This document shows positions 33,747 through 41,779 of a stretch of 55,537 bases of DNA, piece after piece. How positions within the stretch are numbered: the stretch's first letter is position 1; each line of letters opens with the position of its first letter. The notes beneath the pieces were generated by a model. The model ran no database searches. It was given only the letters and a program-made list of their open reading frames with translations, and was not told the origin of the DNA. Source of the stretch: Rhizobiaceae bacterium (lineage in GTDB: Bacteria > Pseudomonadota > Alphaproteobacteria > Rhizobiales > Rhizobiaceae); assembly GCA_014238155.1 (NCBI GenBank), contig JABABQ010000033.1, positions 1 to 55,537 of the forward strand, written 5' to 3'. A program made the position numbers and the translations under genes.

Positions 33747-34214
33747 ATGGAACTTGAACGTTTTCAGATGATCGACCGGATCGTTTCGGTCAATGATGAC
33801 GTGACGGTGCTCACTGCCCGCTCCACAGTGCCCCAGAAAAGTCTTGTCTTTGAAGGCCATTTTCCGGGCCTGCCACTGGTTCCCGGCGTCTTGCTGATCG
33901 AAACCATGGCACAGGCTTCGGGTTTTCTGGTGCTGGCAAAAACCCGTTTTGAAGCAATGCCATTCCTGGTTGGTGTCAAACAGGGAAAACTGCGCACATT
34001 TGTTGAGCCGACCACTGAACTCGACATTGAAGCCCGGTTGGAACATGACGGGTCTGGCTTTGCGATGACCCGTGCGACCATCAGTTCGGCGGGTAAAAAA
34101 ATCTGCGATGCGCAACTGACGCTGAAAACCATGGCATTTCCAAATGACACGTTTGGCCAGATGATTATAAACCGGGCCAGACAGTTAAACTGCCCGGAAC
34201 ATCTTCTGCGCTAA
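33747..34214 (+). CDS. fabZXL: 3-hydroxyacyl-ACP dehydratase, FabZ type, VLCFA locus
   Basis: The 155-residue hot-dog-fold enzyme carries the FabZ active-site pattern GHFPGLPLVPGVLLIETMAQ, with the catalytic His and Glu both visible. It dehydrates 3-hydroxyacyl-AcpXL during chain extension. The length and FVGV-like later strand fit FabZ. It starts 35 bp after acpXL and is very likely co-transcribed with it. Confidence 0.92.
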   Translation: MELERFQMIDRIVSVNDDVTVLTARSTVPQKSLVFEGHFPGLPLVPGVLLIETMAQASGFLVLAKTRFEAMPFLVGVKQGKLRTFVEPTTELDIEARLEHDGSGFAMTRATISSAGKKICDAQLTLKTMAFPNDTFGQMIINRARQLNCPEHLLR

Positions 34215-34310
34215 ATCACTAACCTGCACTTGACCACTAGCCGAACCGGCGTTTCGGCATTAATGGTTGCTTCGCAAATCTAATTACCAACTCGCTTTGG
34301 GAGCCTTATC

Positions 34311-35498
34311 ATGGGCGATACTTCAAATCCCGTCTGGATAACTGGCATTGGCCTTCTGTCCGCATTGGGAGAAGGCACTCAATCCCATTGGCAGGCCATG
34401 AATCAGGCCAATCCGGACAATCTGGAAAACCAGCGTTTTGCCCCCTATTGCGTGCACAAGCTGGGCGAGGTTGACTGGACACAACAGATTTCCCGGCGCG
34501 ACATGCGTCAGATGGAACCCTGGCAGCAGATTGGCACCTATACGGCCGGGCTTGCTCTGGATGATGCAGACGCAAAACAAGATGCCGAACTGGTGGGCCG
34601 CATGGACATGATCGTCGCTGCTGGCGGTGGTGAACGCGACATTGAAGTTGACAGTGCCATCATGGCAGATGCGCGCGCCTCCAATGACCGCGAAGCCTTG
34701 CTGACCGAACGCCTGTCAAATGATCTGCGCCCCACCTTGTTTCTTGCCCAATTGTCGAACCTGCTGGCCGGCAATATATCCATCGTCCACAAGGTCACCG
34801 GCTCGTCGCGCACCTTTATGGGTGAAGAGGGCGCAGGCATATCGGCAATCAAAACCGCTCACGCGCGCATAGCATCAGGACAAAGCGACATCGTTCTCGT
34901 TGGTGGTGCGTTCAATGCTGAACGCGAAGACATGCTTTTGTTGTTTGAACTGGGTCAATATCTCGCCGAGGGTGACTTTCAGCCGGTCTGGAGCCGAGCC
35001 GGAGATACAGCAGGGGTAAATCTTGGATCGATTGGCGCATTTCTGGTGCTTGAATCTGCAGAACATGCACGCAAACGCGGTGCCACACCCTATGCTGAAC
35101 TGGCCGCTGTTGAGGTTGACCATGGTCGCCGTGATCCGGGTGCCGCCACCGGTCGCCTGAGCGCAGCACTGTCTGCGCTGACGGATGATAAGCCTGATGC
35201 GATCCTGTCCGGCGCCAGCGGGGTCGAAGACATTACCAATGAAGAACGCGACTGGTTGAATAAAACCCTGCCGAACACACCCTGCCGCGCCTTTGGCAGT
35301 GTGACCGGCCATGGGGTTGAAGCCCATTTTCCGCTGGGCATTGCGCTGGCGGCGATTGCCACCCGGCACGCAGCCTTCTATGACCCGCTGGAAGCAACCG
35401 AACAAGCCACGTCACAAACACCTTCAAATATTCTGGTGACGGCGGTCGGACATTACCGGGCCGAAGGCCTGGGGCTGGTCAAACCCGTCAGCCAATAA
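34311..35498 (+). CDS. fabF2XL: 3-oxoacyl-ACP synthase homologue lacking the active-site cysteine (FabF2XL)
   Basis: The 395-residue protein has the thiolase fold of KAS II but not its catalytic triad. Where FabF has TACASG, this protein has VTGSSRTFMG (about residues 162-171), with serine in place of cysteine. The histidine motifs are also altered: VTGHGVEAHFPLG keeps one His, and the usual NAHGTxTxxND block is absent. This makes it a partner subunit rather than an active synthase, comparable with the chain-length factor of polyketide KS-CLF pairs. It is followed 12 bp later by the catalytically complete FabF1XL, with which it probably forms a heterodimer. Confidence 0.9.
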   Translation: MGDTSNPVWITGIGLLSALGEGTQSHWQAMNQANPDNLENQRFAPYCVHKLGEVDWTQQISRRDMRQMEPWQQIGTYTAGLALDDADAKQDAELVGRMDMIVAAGGGERDIEVDSAIMADARASNDREALLTERLSNDLRPTLFLAQLSNLLAGNISIVHKVTGSSRTFMGEEGAGISAIKTAHARIASGQSDIVLVGGAFNAEREDMLLLFELGQYLAEGDFQPVWSRAGDTAGVNLGSIGAFLVLESAEHARKRGATPYAELAAVEVDHGRRDPGAATGRLSAALSALTDDKPDAILSGASGVEDITNEERDWLNKTLPNTPCRAFGSVTGHGVEAHFPLGIALAAIATRHAAFYDPLEATEQATSQTPSNILVTAVGHYRAEGLGLVKPVSQ

Positions 35499-35510
35499 GG
35501 AGGCCGCAAC

Positions 35511-36788
35511 ATGAGTGCTACCGATCATAAAGGTCGTCCCATCATTGCCGTCACCGGCATCGGAGTTGTTTCATCGCTGGGCAAAGGCAAGAAACAGAAC
35601 TGGGACAAATTGACCAGCGGTGAATCCGGCATTCACCGCATCAGCCGCTTCACCAATGAAGGTCTGAAGACCACCATTGCGGGCACTGTCGACTTCATGG
35701 ATCTTGCCCCCCATTCGGCCCCCGAATTGTCGCTCGCACTGGCCCGCAGCGCGGCGCATGAGGCGGTAACCGAATCCGGCATTGAACAGGGCGACTTTCC
35801 CGGCCCGCTGTTTCTTGCAGCTCCACCAGTGGAGATCGAATGGCAACACCGGTTTGAACTGGATGCAGAACTGCCAAAAGGCCAGCGTGACGGTTATGCC
35901 AGACTGTTGGAGGCCAGCCGGAAAAAACGTCATCAGGCGATGTACGAACTGTTGCAGTTTAACCGCACCGCAGATTTGCTGTCCGATGAATTTGGAACCA
36001 AAGGCCTTCCTGTTTCCTTATCGACGGCCTGCGCATCCGGCGCAACCGCAGTTCAACTGGGAGTTGAGGCCATCCGCCGGGGCGACAGCGAATGTGCCCT
36101 GTGCATTGGCACGGACGGCTCGGTGACCACGGAATCGCTGATCCGTTTTTCCCTGCTGTCTGCCCTGACCACCCAAAATGACGAACCAACCAGGGCGGCC
36201 AAACCGTTTTCCAAGGACCGCGATGGCTTTGTCATGGCCGAAGGAGCTGGAGCTCTGGTGCTTGAATCGCTGGATCACGCACGGGCACGCGGCGCCAATA
36301 TTCTGGCGATTGTGCGGGGCTGCGGCGAAAAGGCTGACCATTTCCATCGCACCCGTTCTTCGCCCGACGGATCACCTGTGATTGCCGCTGTTCATCGGGC
36401 CCTGGAAGATGCAGGCGTCAGCGCCGATGAAATCGATTATATCAATGCGCATGGCACATCGACGCCGGAAAATGACCGCATGGAGTATAATTCGCTGAAG
36501 GAAGTGTTTGGCGACGCGATCCACCAAACGCCCATCTCGTCCAACAAATCGATGATCGGCCATACGCTGACGGCTGCCGGCGCAATTGAAGCAGTATTCT
36601 CCGTGCTGACGCTACAGCATGGCCTCATCCCACCGACCATCAATTATGATACACCCGATCCGGATATTCCCCTTGATGTGGTTCCACATCAGGCACGGAA
36701 GGCCAAGGTCACCAATATCCTGTCCAATTCTTTCGGCTTTGGCGGGCAAAATGCCTGTCTTGTGCTGAGCAATGAAATTGAAGCCTGA
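35511..36788 (+). CDS. fabF1XL: 3-oxoacyl-ACP synthase II (FabF1XL)
   Basis: The 425-residue condensing enzyme has an intact triad: Cys in STACASGATAVQLG, His in NAHGTSTPENDRMEY, and His in SNKSMIGHTLTAAGA. It extends the acyl chain on AcpXL with malonyl units. An AAGGAGGCCGC Shine-Dalgarno sequence precedes the ATG. It is paired with the cysteine-less FabF2XL. A C-terminal SNSFGFGGQNACLVL segment is typical of KAS II. Confidence 0.95.
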   Translation: MSATDHKGRPIIAVTGIGVVSSLGKGKKQNWDKLTSGESGIHRISRFTNEGLKTTIAGTVDFMDLAPHSAPELSLALARSAAHEAVTESGIEQGDFPGPLFLAAPPVEIEWQHRFELDAELPKGQRDGYARLLEASRKKRHQAMYELLQFNRTADLLSDEFGTKGLPVSLSTACASGATAVQLGVEAIRRGDSECALCIGTDGSVTTESLIRFSLLSALTTQNDEPTRAAKPFSKDRDGFVMAEGAGALVLESLDHARARGANILAIVRGCGEKADHFHRTRSSPDGSPVIAAVHRALEDAGVSADEIDYINAHGTSTPENDRMEYNSLKEVFGDAIHQTPISSNKSMIGHTLTAAGAIEAVFSVLTLQHGLIPPTINYDTPDPDIPLDVVPHQARKAKVTNILSNSFGFGGQNACLVLSNEIEA

Positions 36789-36817
36789 CCGCCTCTCAAC
36801 AACTTCAAGGTTCTCCC

Positions 36818-37846
36818 ATGCGCGCATTGCAACTTGTATCCAACCGTGAAGTAAAACCGGTGGATCTGGCCGAACCGGAGGCCCCGGCTCCCGGCGAAGT
36901 CACCCTGAAAATCCGCGTTGTGGCGCTCAATCATCTCGATGTTTGGGGATGGCGCGGCATGGCCTTTGCCAAACGCAAACTACCGCTCACGATTGGTGCA
37001 GAAGCAAGCGCTGAAGTTGTTGCTTTGGGCGAAGGTGTATCGGGCCTGAAACCCGGCCAGCTGGTATCCATATTCGGCGCCCGCACCTGCGGCACCTGTC
37101 ACGATTGCCGTGCTGGGCGCGATAACATGTGCGACCATGTTGAAGGCGTTCACGGTTTTCATCTTGACGGTTTTGCCCAGGATCTGATCAATCTGCCAGC
37201 CCGCCAGTGTGTTGCAGCACCTGCCGGTTGCGATGATGTCGGCGCGGCTCTCGCCCCGATTACCTTTGGCACTTGCGAGCATATGTTGTTTGACAACGCT
37301 TTGCTGCAACCCTCTGAAACGATTCTCATTCAGGCTGGTGGCTCCGGCATCGGAACTGCTGCTATCCAATTGGCCAAGTCGATTGGCTGCACGGTCATTA
37401 CTACCGTTGGCAGCGACGACAAGATCGAGCCTGCCCGAGCACTCGGCGCCGACCACGTCATCAACTATCGCGAAGACCGGTTTGAAGGCGTGGTGCGCAA
37501 ACTGACCAAGAAGCAGGGCGTGGATGTTGTCTTTGAACATGTCGGCAAGGAAACATGGGCCGGGTCGATGCTGTGCATGAAACGCGGAGGTCGCCTTGTG
37601 ACCTGTGGTTCGACCAGCGGCATGTCCGCAGATACCAATCTGATGATGCTGTTTCAGCGCCAGTTGCGGCTTATCGGCTCATTCGGTTGCACGATGCAGA
37701 GCATGACCAGTTCAATGGACAAGATGGCGCGTGGATATGTCAAACCGGTAATTGATACCGAAATCGAATTTGGCGATCTGGCAACTGCTCTGGAACGCAT
37801 GGAAAGTCGAAAAGTGTTCGGCAAGATCATCATGCGCATGAACTAG
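36818..37846 (+). CDS. adh2XL: zinc-type alcohol dehydrogenase of the VLCFA locus
   Basis: The 342-residue medium-chain dehydrogenase has the structural zinc site GTCHDCRAGRDNMC and the nucleotide-binding motif AGGSGIGTAAIQLAKS. The catalytic-zinc Cys found in classical ADHs is not obvious near residue 40, where NHLDVWGWRG occurs, so it may act as a quinone-oxidoreductase-like reductase. Orthologues sit in the same place in rhizobial acpXL clusters; the exact step is not established. Its TAG stop is formed at the boundary of the inserted element that follows, which has separated it from lpxXL. Confidence 0.88.
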   Translation: MRALQLVSNREVKPVDLAEPEAPAPGEVTLKIRVVALNHLDVWGWRGMAFAKRKLPLTIGAEASAEVVALGEGVSGLKPGQLVSIFGARTCGTCHDCRAGRDNMCDHVEGVHGFHLDGFAQDLINLPARQCVAAPAGCDDVGAALAPITFGTCEHMLFDNALLQPSETILIQAGGSGIGTAAIQLAKSIGCTVITTVGSDDKIEPARALGADHVINYREDRFEGVVRKLTKKQGVDVVFEHVGKETWAGSMLCMKRGGRLVTCGSTSGMSADTNLMMLFQRQLRLIGSFGCTMQSMTSSMDKMARGYVKPVIDTEIEFGDLATALERMESRKVFGKIIMRMN

Positions 37847-38116
37847 AGCCGTTCATGGTTAAATGGAACCATTCTGCAGGAGCGCTTTTGTGACAGAACC
37901 AAATAAAGGATCGCCAGTCGTATCGGGCATACGTCCAAGAGCCATTGCGCCGTTTATGGTGCAAAAGCGCCCTTCCCGAAGGGTTTGCGATTGGCGGACG
38001 CCCAAAGTCGAGCAGCCCTTGCCCGATGCGAGGGCATCGCGCTGCGTGCGTCTCACCTCTGGATCATCTCGCCAATCACAAACAGAATTAGCTCCATTTA
38101 ATCGTGAACGGCTCTA
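37844..38116. mobile_element. 273-bp TA-flanked MITE inserted in the adh2XL stop codon
   Basis: The left end TAGAGCCGTTCATGGTTAAA and the right end, read inverted, TAGAGCCGTTCACGATTAAA agree closely, and the similarity continues for about 33 bp. Both ends begin with TA, the target duplication expected of IS630/mariner-like transposition. No transposase is encoded. Inner inverted repeats (GATTGGCG/CGCCAATC) make it strongly foldable. Removing one TA and the element restores a TAA stop followed five bases later by the lpxXL ATG. Confidence 0.85.
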
Positions 38117-38121
38117 AACCA

Positions 38122-39093
38122 ATGGCCCGTATCATACGTCATCCCCGGGTCGAGCGAATATTGCTGACCATCAAAACGGCAAAAGACTGGGTTGTTGCCA
38201 AACTGGTCGGACTGTTTGTGCATTTTGCCAAAAAACTGCCGGCAACAACGTCCATCAATACAGCTGAGAAACTGGCGCGTTTCCTGTCACCCGTTCTGCC
38301 GCGCACCGCCCTGACGCGCAGAAATCTGGCGCAGGCCTTTCCTGAAAAATCATCCGCCGAGGTCCGCCAGTTGGCCCGCGGGGTTTGGGGCAATGTCGGT
38401 CGTACAATTGCTGAATATATATTCCTCGATGAGTTGATCGACATCAATCTGGAAAACCCACAGGACGGGCGCATCGAAGTTCACGGGATCGATCAGTTTG
38501 TCAATCTGCGCGAAACCAACCGCCCGGTTGTGATCTTCACCGCCCATACCGGGAACTGGGAAATATTGCCGGTCGCAGCAGCGGCCTATGAACTGACTGT
38601 CACCGCCCTGTTTCGTCCGCCCAATAACCGGTTTCTGGCAAAACGTGTCTTAAAGGCCCGCAGAACTGATGGCGGACATCTTGTGCCGTCGCGTGCTGGT
38701 GCTGCATGGGCATTGGCATCCGTGCTGGAAAACAACGGTGCTGTCGGCCTGCTGTCAGATCAGGCATTTACCCGCGGCCCGCGGGTAAATTTTATGGGTC
38801 GCGAGGCGACCGCCAACCCGCTGGCTGCCAAGCTGGCACGCCAGTTTGACTGCGACATCCATCCGGCCCGCTGTGTGCGCCTGCCAAACGGAAGATTTAA
38901 GATCGAGCTGCAAGGGCCGATTGAAATTCCAAGACATGACGATGGCACGGTCGATGTGACAGCAACCACCCAGGAACTCGCGGACATTGTTGAATCCTGG
39001 GTGCGCGAATATCCCGAGCAATGGCTCTGGCTTCATGATCGCTGGAAGATCAAGACACCACCTCCCGGCAAACGCCGCCGGACGAAATTCTGA
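38122..39093 (+). CDS. lpxXL: lipid A very-long-chain acyltransferase (LpxXL)
   Basis: The 323-residue protein is a lysophospholipid-acyltransferase (HtrB/LpxL) family member. The catalytic H-x4-E is visible in FTAHTGNWEILP, and the following block LSDQAFTRGPRVNFMGREA is a family signature. It transfers the C28 hydroxy acid from AcpXL to lipid A at the inner membrane. The ATG at 38122 gives the natural N-terminus (MARIIRHPRV). The in-frame GTG at 38104 lies inside the inserted element and is unlikely. No good Shine-Dalgarno remains, so translation may depend on the altered leader. Convergent with soeC after 12 bp. Confidence 0.92.
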   Translation: MARIIRHPRVERILLTIKTAKDWVVAKLVGLFVHFAKKLPATTSINTAEKLARFLSPVLPRTALTRRNLAQAFPEKSSAEVRQLARGVWGNVGRTIAEYIFLDELIDINLENPQDGRIEVHGIDQFVNLRETNRPVVIFTAHTGNWEILPVAAAAYELTVTALFRPPNNRFLAKRVLKARRTDGGHLVPSRAGAAWALASVLENNGAVGLLSDQAFTRGPRVNFMGREATANPLAAKLARQFDCDIHPARCVRLPNGRFKIELQGPIEIPRHDDGTVDVTATTQELADIVESWVREYPEQWLWLHDRWKIKTPPPGKRRRTKF

Positions 39094-39105
39094 AATCTCT
39101 ACTGC

Positions 39106-40053
39106 CTAATCAGCAGGCATCAGCGCTTCATCACCGCCGTAATACAGACCAACTGCATGACGGGCATTGGCAAAAAACAGCCAGCGATCGACAAACACTC
39201 CGGCCATAAAGCTCAGGGCCGCGAGCATCGTGAAAACCAGCGCAACTGAAGTAATCGCCAGCGACAGGGCAAGCAGAACCATGGGCAGTACCAGTCCCAG
39301 CAACAGAGCAATCTTGTGCAGTTTCTGCGCATGTTTGCGGCCAATGCGAAACGCCATTTCATTGGTCAGATAATTATCCATCGCGTGGGGCCGCTCCAGC
39401 AACCGCACCTTGCCGATATGGCCCAGGCCGGTGGCTGTTTCCATGGTTGATTTTCCATAGCCAACTGCCTGCGCCCGGCGGGTCCAGAAATGCTTGATTG
39501 CCCATGACGCAACCAGAAATACCATTGACAGATATATCCAGATTGTCGTTGAGCGAGAGCCGACTGGCGGGCCGAAAAATGCAATATAGATCAAGGTACC
39601 TGCGGTCAGCGCAAAGGCCAGATAAAACGCTGGCGTCCACCTTGTATGCCAGCTGGCAATAGTCCGAAGCGAGGCATAAATCATTGCCGTGCAATAGACC
39701 GTGACAGCACAGCAGATCGCTCCGACATAGCCCAGTGTCAGATCAAATGAATCGTAGAAAATGCTCATCGCCGCCAACAGGCAAAGTGGCACATAGCTGA
39801 TGAAACACATGCAGCCTTCCCGCGACAGCCAGCTGGAGCGCCACTGGCTGACTGCGCGCCAGGCGCGTTGTGGATTGCCCAGATGCAAGGTCGACGACAA
39901 AAAGCCGATTGAGATCAGCGCCAGTGCAACGAGCCAGGCAATCTTGGTGCTCAACGCTGCCGGATTGCCGTGGCCAAGAGCCAAAACAATTGCCAGGCCA
40001 TACCCGGCGCCTGAAAGAGTTGTGAAGGATATAACGGAAAGCGCCGGATACAT
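39106..40053 (-). CDS. soeC: DmsC/SoeC-like membrane anchor subunit
   Basis: The 315-residue polytopic protein has about eight transmembrane segments and the DmsC-type signature LHLGNPQRAWRAVSQWRSSW. It ends in FFANARHAVGLYYGG. SoeC anchors the sulfite dehydrogenase SoeABC and passes electrons to the quinone pool. Its start overlaps the soeB stop (TGATG). The identification rests on family similarity and on its position beside xsc and a TauE exporter. Without soeA here, DMSO- or polysulfide-reductase-type relatives cannot be excluded. Confidence 0.8.
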   Translation of the reverse strand: MYPALSVISFTTLSGAGYGLAIVLALGHGNPAALSTKIAWLVALALISIGFLSSTLHLGNPQRAWRAVSQWRSSWLSREGCMCFISYVPLCLLAAMSIFYDSFDLTLGYVGAICCAVTVYCTAMIYASLRTIASWHTRWTPAFYLAFALTAGTLIYIAFFGPPVGSRSTTIWIYLSMVFLVASWAIKHFWTRRAQAVGYGKSTMETATGLGHIGKVRLLERPHAMDNYLTNEMAFRIGRKHAQKLHKIALLLGLVLPMVLLALSLAITSVALVFTMLAALSFMAGVFVDRWLFFANARHAVGLYYGGDEALMPAD

Positions 40054-40856
40054 CAGTTTGCTCCCTTCTGTCTGGTCGAGCCGGAAAGGGCGCGGTCTAT
40101 CCAGCCGAGCAACCCGTCAGCGCCTTGCGTATCGTTTTCAGGAGCCAAATTCTGCGTCCCCTCGCCGAGATCGCTGCGCGGCCTTGGTGGCAGATATTTG
40201 TTGACCGGCTTGTTATTTTGCTCCGGCATCAGATCAAAACCACCGCGCTCGGCGACCAATAGTGAAACATTCGATTGCGGATCGGCAAAATCACCAAAGT
40301 GTCGAGCGCCAGCCGGACAGGTGCGCACACAGGCCGGTTGCCGGTCAATCTCTTCGAGCTCCTCATTATAAATACGATCAACGCACAGGGTGCACTTCTT
40401 CATCACTCCGGCGGCGAGATCCATCTCGCGAGCCCCGTAAGCGCAGGACCAGGCACACAGGCCACAGCCAATACACTTGTCTTCATCGACCAGCACAATG
40501 CCATCTTCAGAGCGTTTATAGGACGCACCGGTTGGGCAGACTGTCACGCAGGGCGCGTCTTCACAATGCAAGCAGGATTTTGGGAAATGCACCACACGAG
40601 CCTCGCCCGCCGTGCCGATCACTTCACCAACGCCCTGTCCTTTTGGCCTGTCCGGGACAACTTCGAATGTGTGAATACGATTGAGCCATGCCCCGGATGG
40701 ATTGGCTCCGTAAGGGTCCTGATCCGACAACGCAGCTCCGTGGCCCGACGTGTTCCATTCCTTGCAATTGATGACACAGGCATGGCAACCGACACAGGTG
40801 TCGAGATCGATGACGAGACCAAGTTTCTTGTTGGTCGTTTGTGGCAGGCTGGTCAT
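40053..40856 (-). CDS. soeB: SoeB/DmsB-like four-cluster [4Fe-4S] subunit
   Basis: The 267-residue ferredoxin-like subunit has four [4Fe-4S] motifs: CVGCHACVINC, CLHCEDAPCVTVCPTG, CIGCGLCAWSC and CTLCVDRI followed by CVRTCPAG. This is the electron-transfer subunit of a molybdoenzyme of the DMSO reductase superfamily, sitting between the catalytic subunit and the membrane anchor. I chose the ATG at 40856 (GGAG upstream) over a GTG nine bases earlier. The TGA of a 32-codon frame overlaps this ATG. The expected catalytic gene upstream is missing. Confidence 0.85.
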   Translation of the reverse strand: MTSLPQTTNKKLGLVIDLDTCVGCHACVINCKEWNTSGHGAALSDQDPYGANPSGAWLNRIHTFEVVPDRPKGQGVGEVIGTAGEARVVHFPKSCLHCEDAPCVTVCPTGASYKRSEDGIVLVDEDKCIGCGLCAWSCAYGAREMDLAAGVMKKCTLCVDRIYNEELEEIDRQPACVRTCPAGARHFGDFADPQSNVSLLVAERGGFDLMPEQNNKPVNKYLPPRPRSDLGEGTQNLAPENDTQGADGLLGWIDRALSGSTRQKGAN

Positions 40857-40951
40857 TTGGTCCACTCCGGTCCGGTGCGCAGTTCATTATTGCTTTGTTT
40901 CAGGCGCATTTGTAACGGCATTTCAGCCTCAGCCAGTAAGCATGTTCCCAT
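40853..40951 (-). CDS. 32-codon frame overlapping the soeB start, possible leader or SoeA C-terminal remnant
   Basis: A frame from ATG 40951 ends in TGA overlapping the soeB ATG (ATGA). It encodes MGTCLLAEAEMPLQ and continues to a polar end, ELRTGPEWTK. An ATGA junction is how SoeA-type and SoeB-type genes often meet, and the polar ending could be the tail of a lost catalytic subunit. A chance frame is equally possible. No Shine-Dalgarno is seen for its own ATG. Confidence 0.25.
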   Translation of the reverse strand: MGTCLLAEAEMPLQMRLKQSNNELRTGPEWTK

Positions 40952-40956
40952 AAGAC

Positions 40957-41718
40957 TTACACCAACGCCATTCGAACCAGACCGGCAGTCGCCAGCAGCA
41001 CCAAAAGGATAAGGCAAAACGGTTTGTAGTAAGGTTCCAGTCTTGGGCGAAACAGGGCCTGTCCGGCGACCACTCCCGCCATGCAGATGGGCGCTAATAT
41101 CAATCCCCGTGTAATCGCCTGCAAATCAAACATGCCATAAATGTTCAAAGATATGAAAATCAGTAATCCGCCGATGAACAAATACATGACCAGCGAAGCC
41201 CGCATCACTGCAGCGGGCGCGTCGCGGGCCAGAACGTAAAGTGCGACGACCAGACCGCCAACCCCGGCCAGACCGGCAACAATTCCAGACGCCAGGCCCG
41301 ATAGATAGAGGCCAGGTTTGGTCGCCAGAAACGTTGCCCTTACTTTCAGCAATTGCAGAACCGCCAACACCAGGATGATGCCCAGCGCAATCGATTTCGA
41401 TGTTTCAACCGGCAGCGTCTTGGTCAGATACAATCCCGGAAGCAGGCCGATCCCGGAGCCAATTACCAGCCCAAAAACAACCGTCCTGTCCCATTGTCGG
41501 ATACCACCGCGCACCATCAACAAACTCGCCGCCATCTCAAGAAACCAGCAAACCGCGATCAGTTCGACGGGTGGCAAAATAACCACCAGACCCGCCATCA
41601 CCAGCGCTGACAAGGCAAAACCTGAAAATCCCCGCACGATGCCCGCCAGAAACACGACGGCCACACATACCCAAAACTCCCAAGCAGAAAGATTGGTTAT
41701 GCTGAGCAGGGATTCCAT
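40957..41718 (-). CDS. tauE: TauE/SafE-family sulfite/anion exporter
   Basis: The 253-residue protein has about eight transmembrane segments and the family's two internal repeats, with GIVRGFSGFALSALVMAGLV in the first and LASGIVAGLAGVGGLVVALYVL in the second. TauE/SafE carriers export sulfite, sulfoacetate or related anions. Position 61 bp downstream of xsc supports removal of the sulfite that Xsc releases. Substrate assignment is by context. On the plus-strand side the putative soe genes follow. Confidence 0.85.
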   Translation of the reverse strand: MESLLSITNLSAWEFWVCVAVVFLAGIVRGFSGFALSALVMAGLVVILPPVELIAVCWFLEMAASLLMVRGGIRQWDRTVVFGLVIGSGIGLLPGLYLTKTLPVETSKSIALGIILVLAVLQLLKVRATFLATKPGLYLSGLASGIVAGLAGVGGLVVALYVLARDAPAAVMRASLVMYLFIGGLLIFISLNIYGMFDLQAITRGLILAPICMAGVVAGQALFRPRLEPYYKPFCLILLVLLATAGLVRMALV

Positions 41719-41779
41719 TCAATTTTGCCTCGTTCAATGTCACCCTGCCCGATAGAGCCTATCAATGAAGCCGGAGCAT

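Noticed and set aside
37863-38117. 84-residue frame inside the TA-flanked element
   Set aside because: It consists of element sequence including both inverted ends, with no family features or ribosome site.
40275-41012. 245-residue plus-strand frame
   Set aside because: It is antisense to soeB and the end of tauE. I also checked whether it could explain the missing soeA; it has no molybdopterin motifs.
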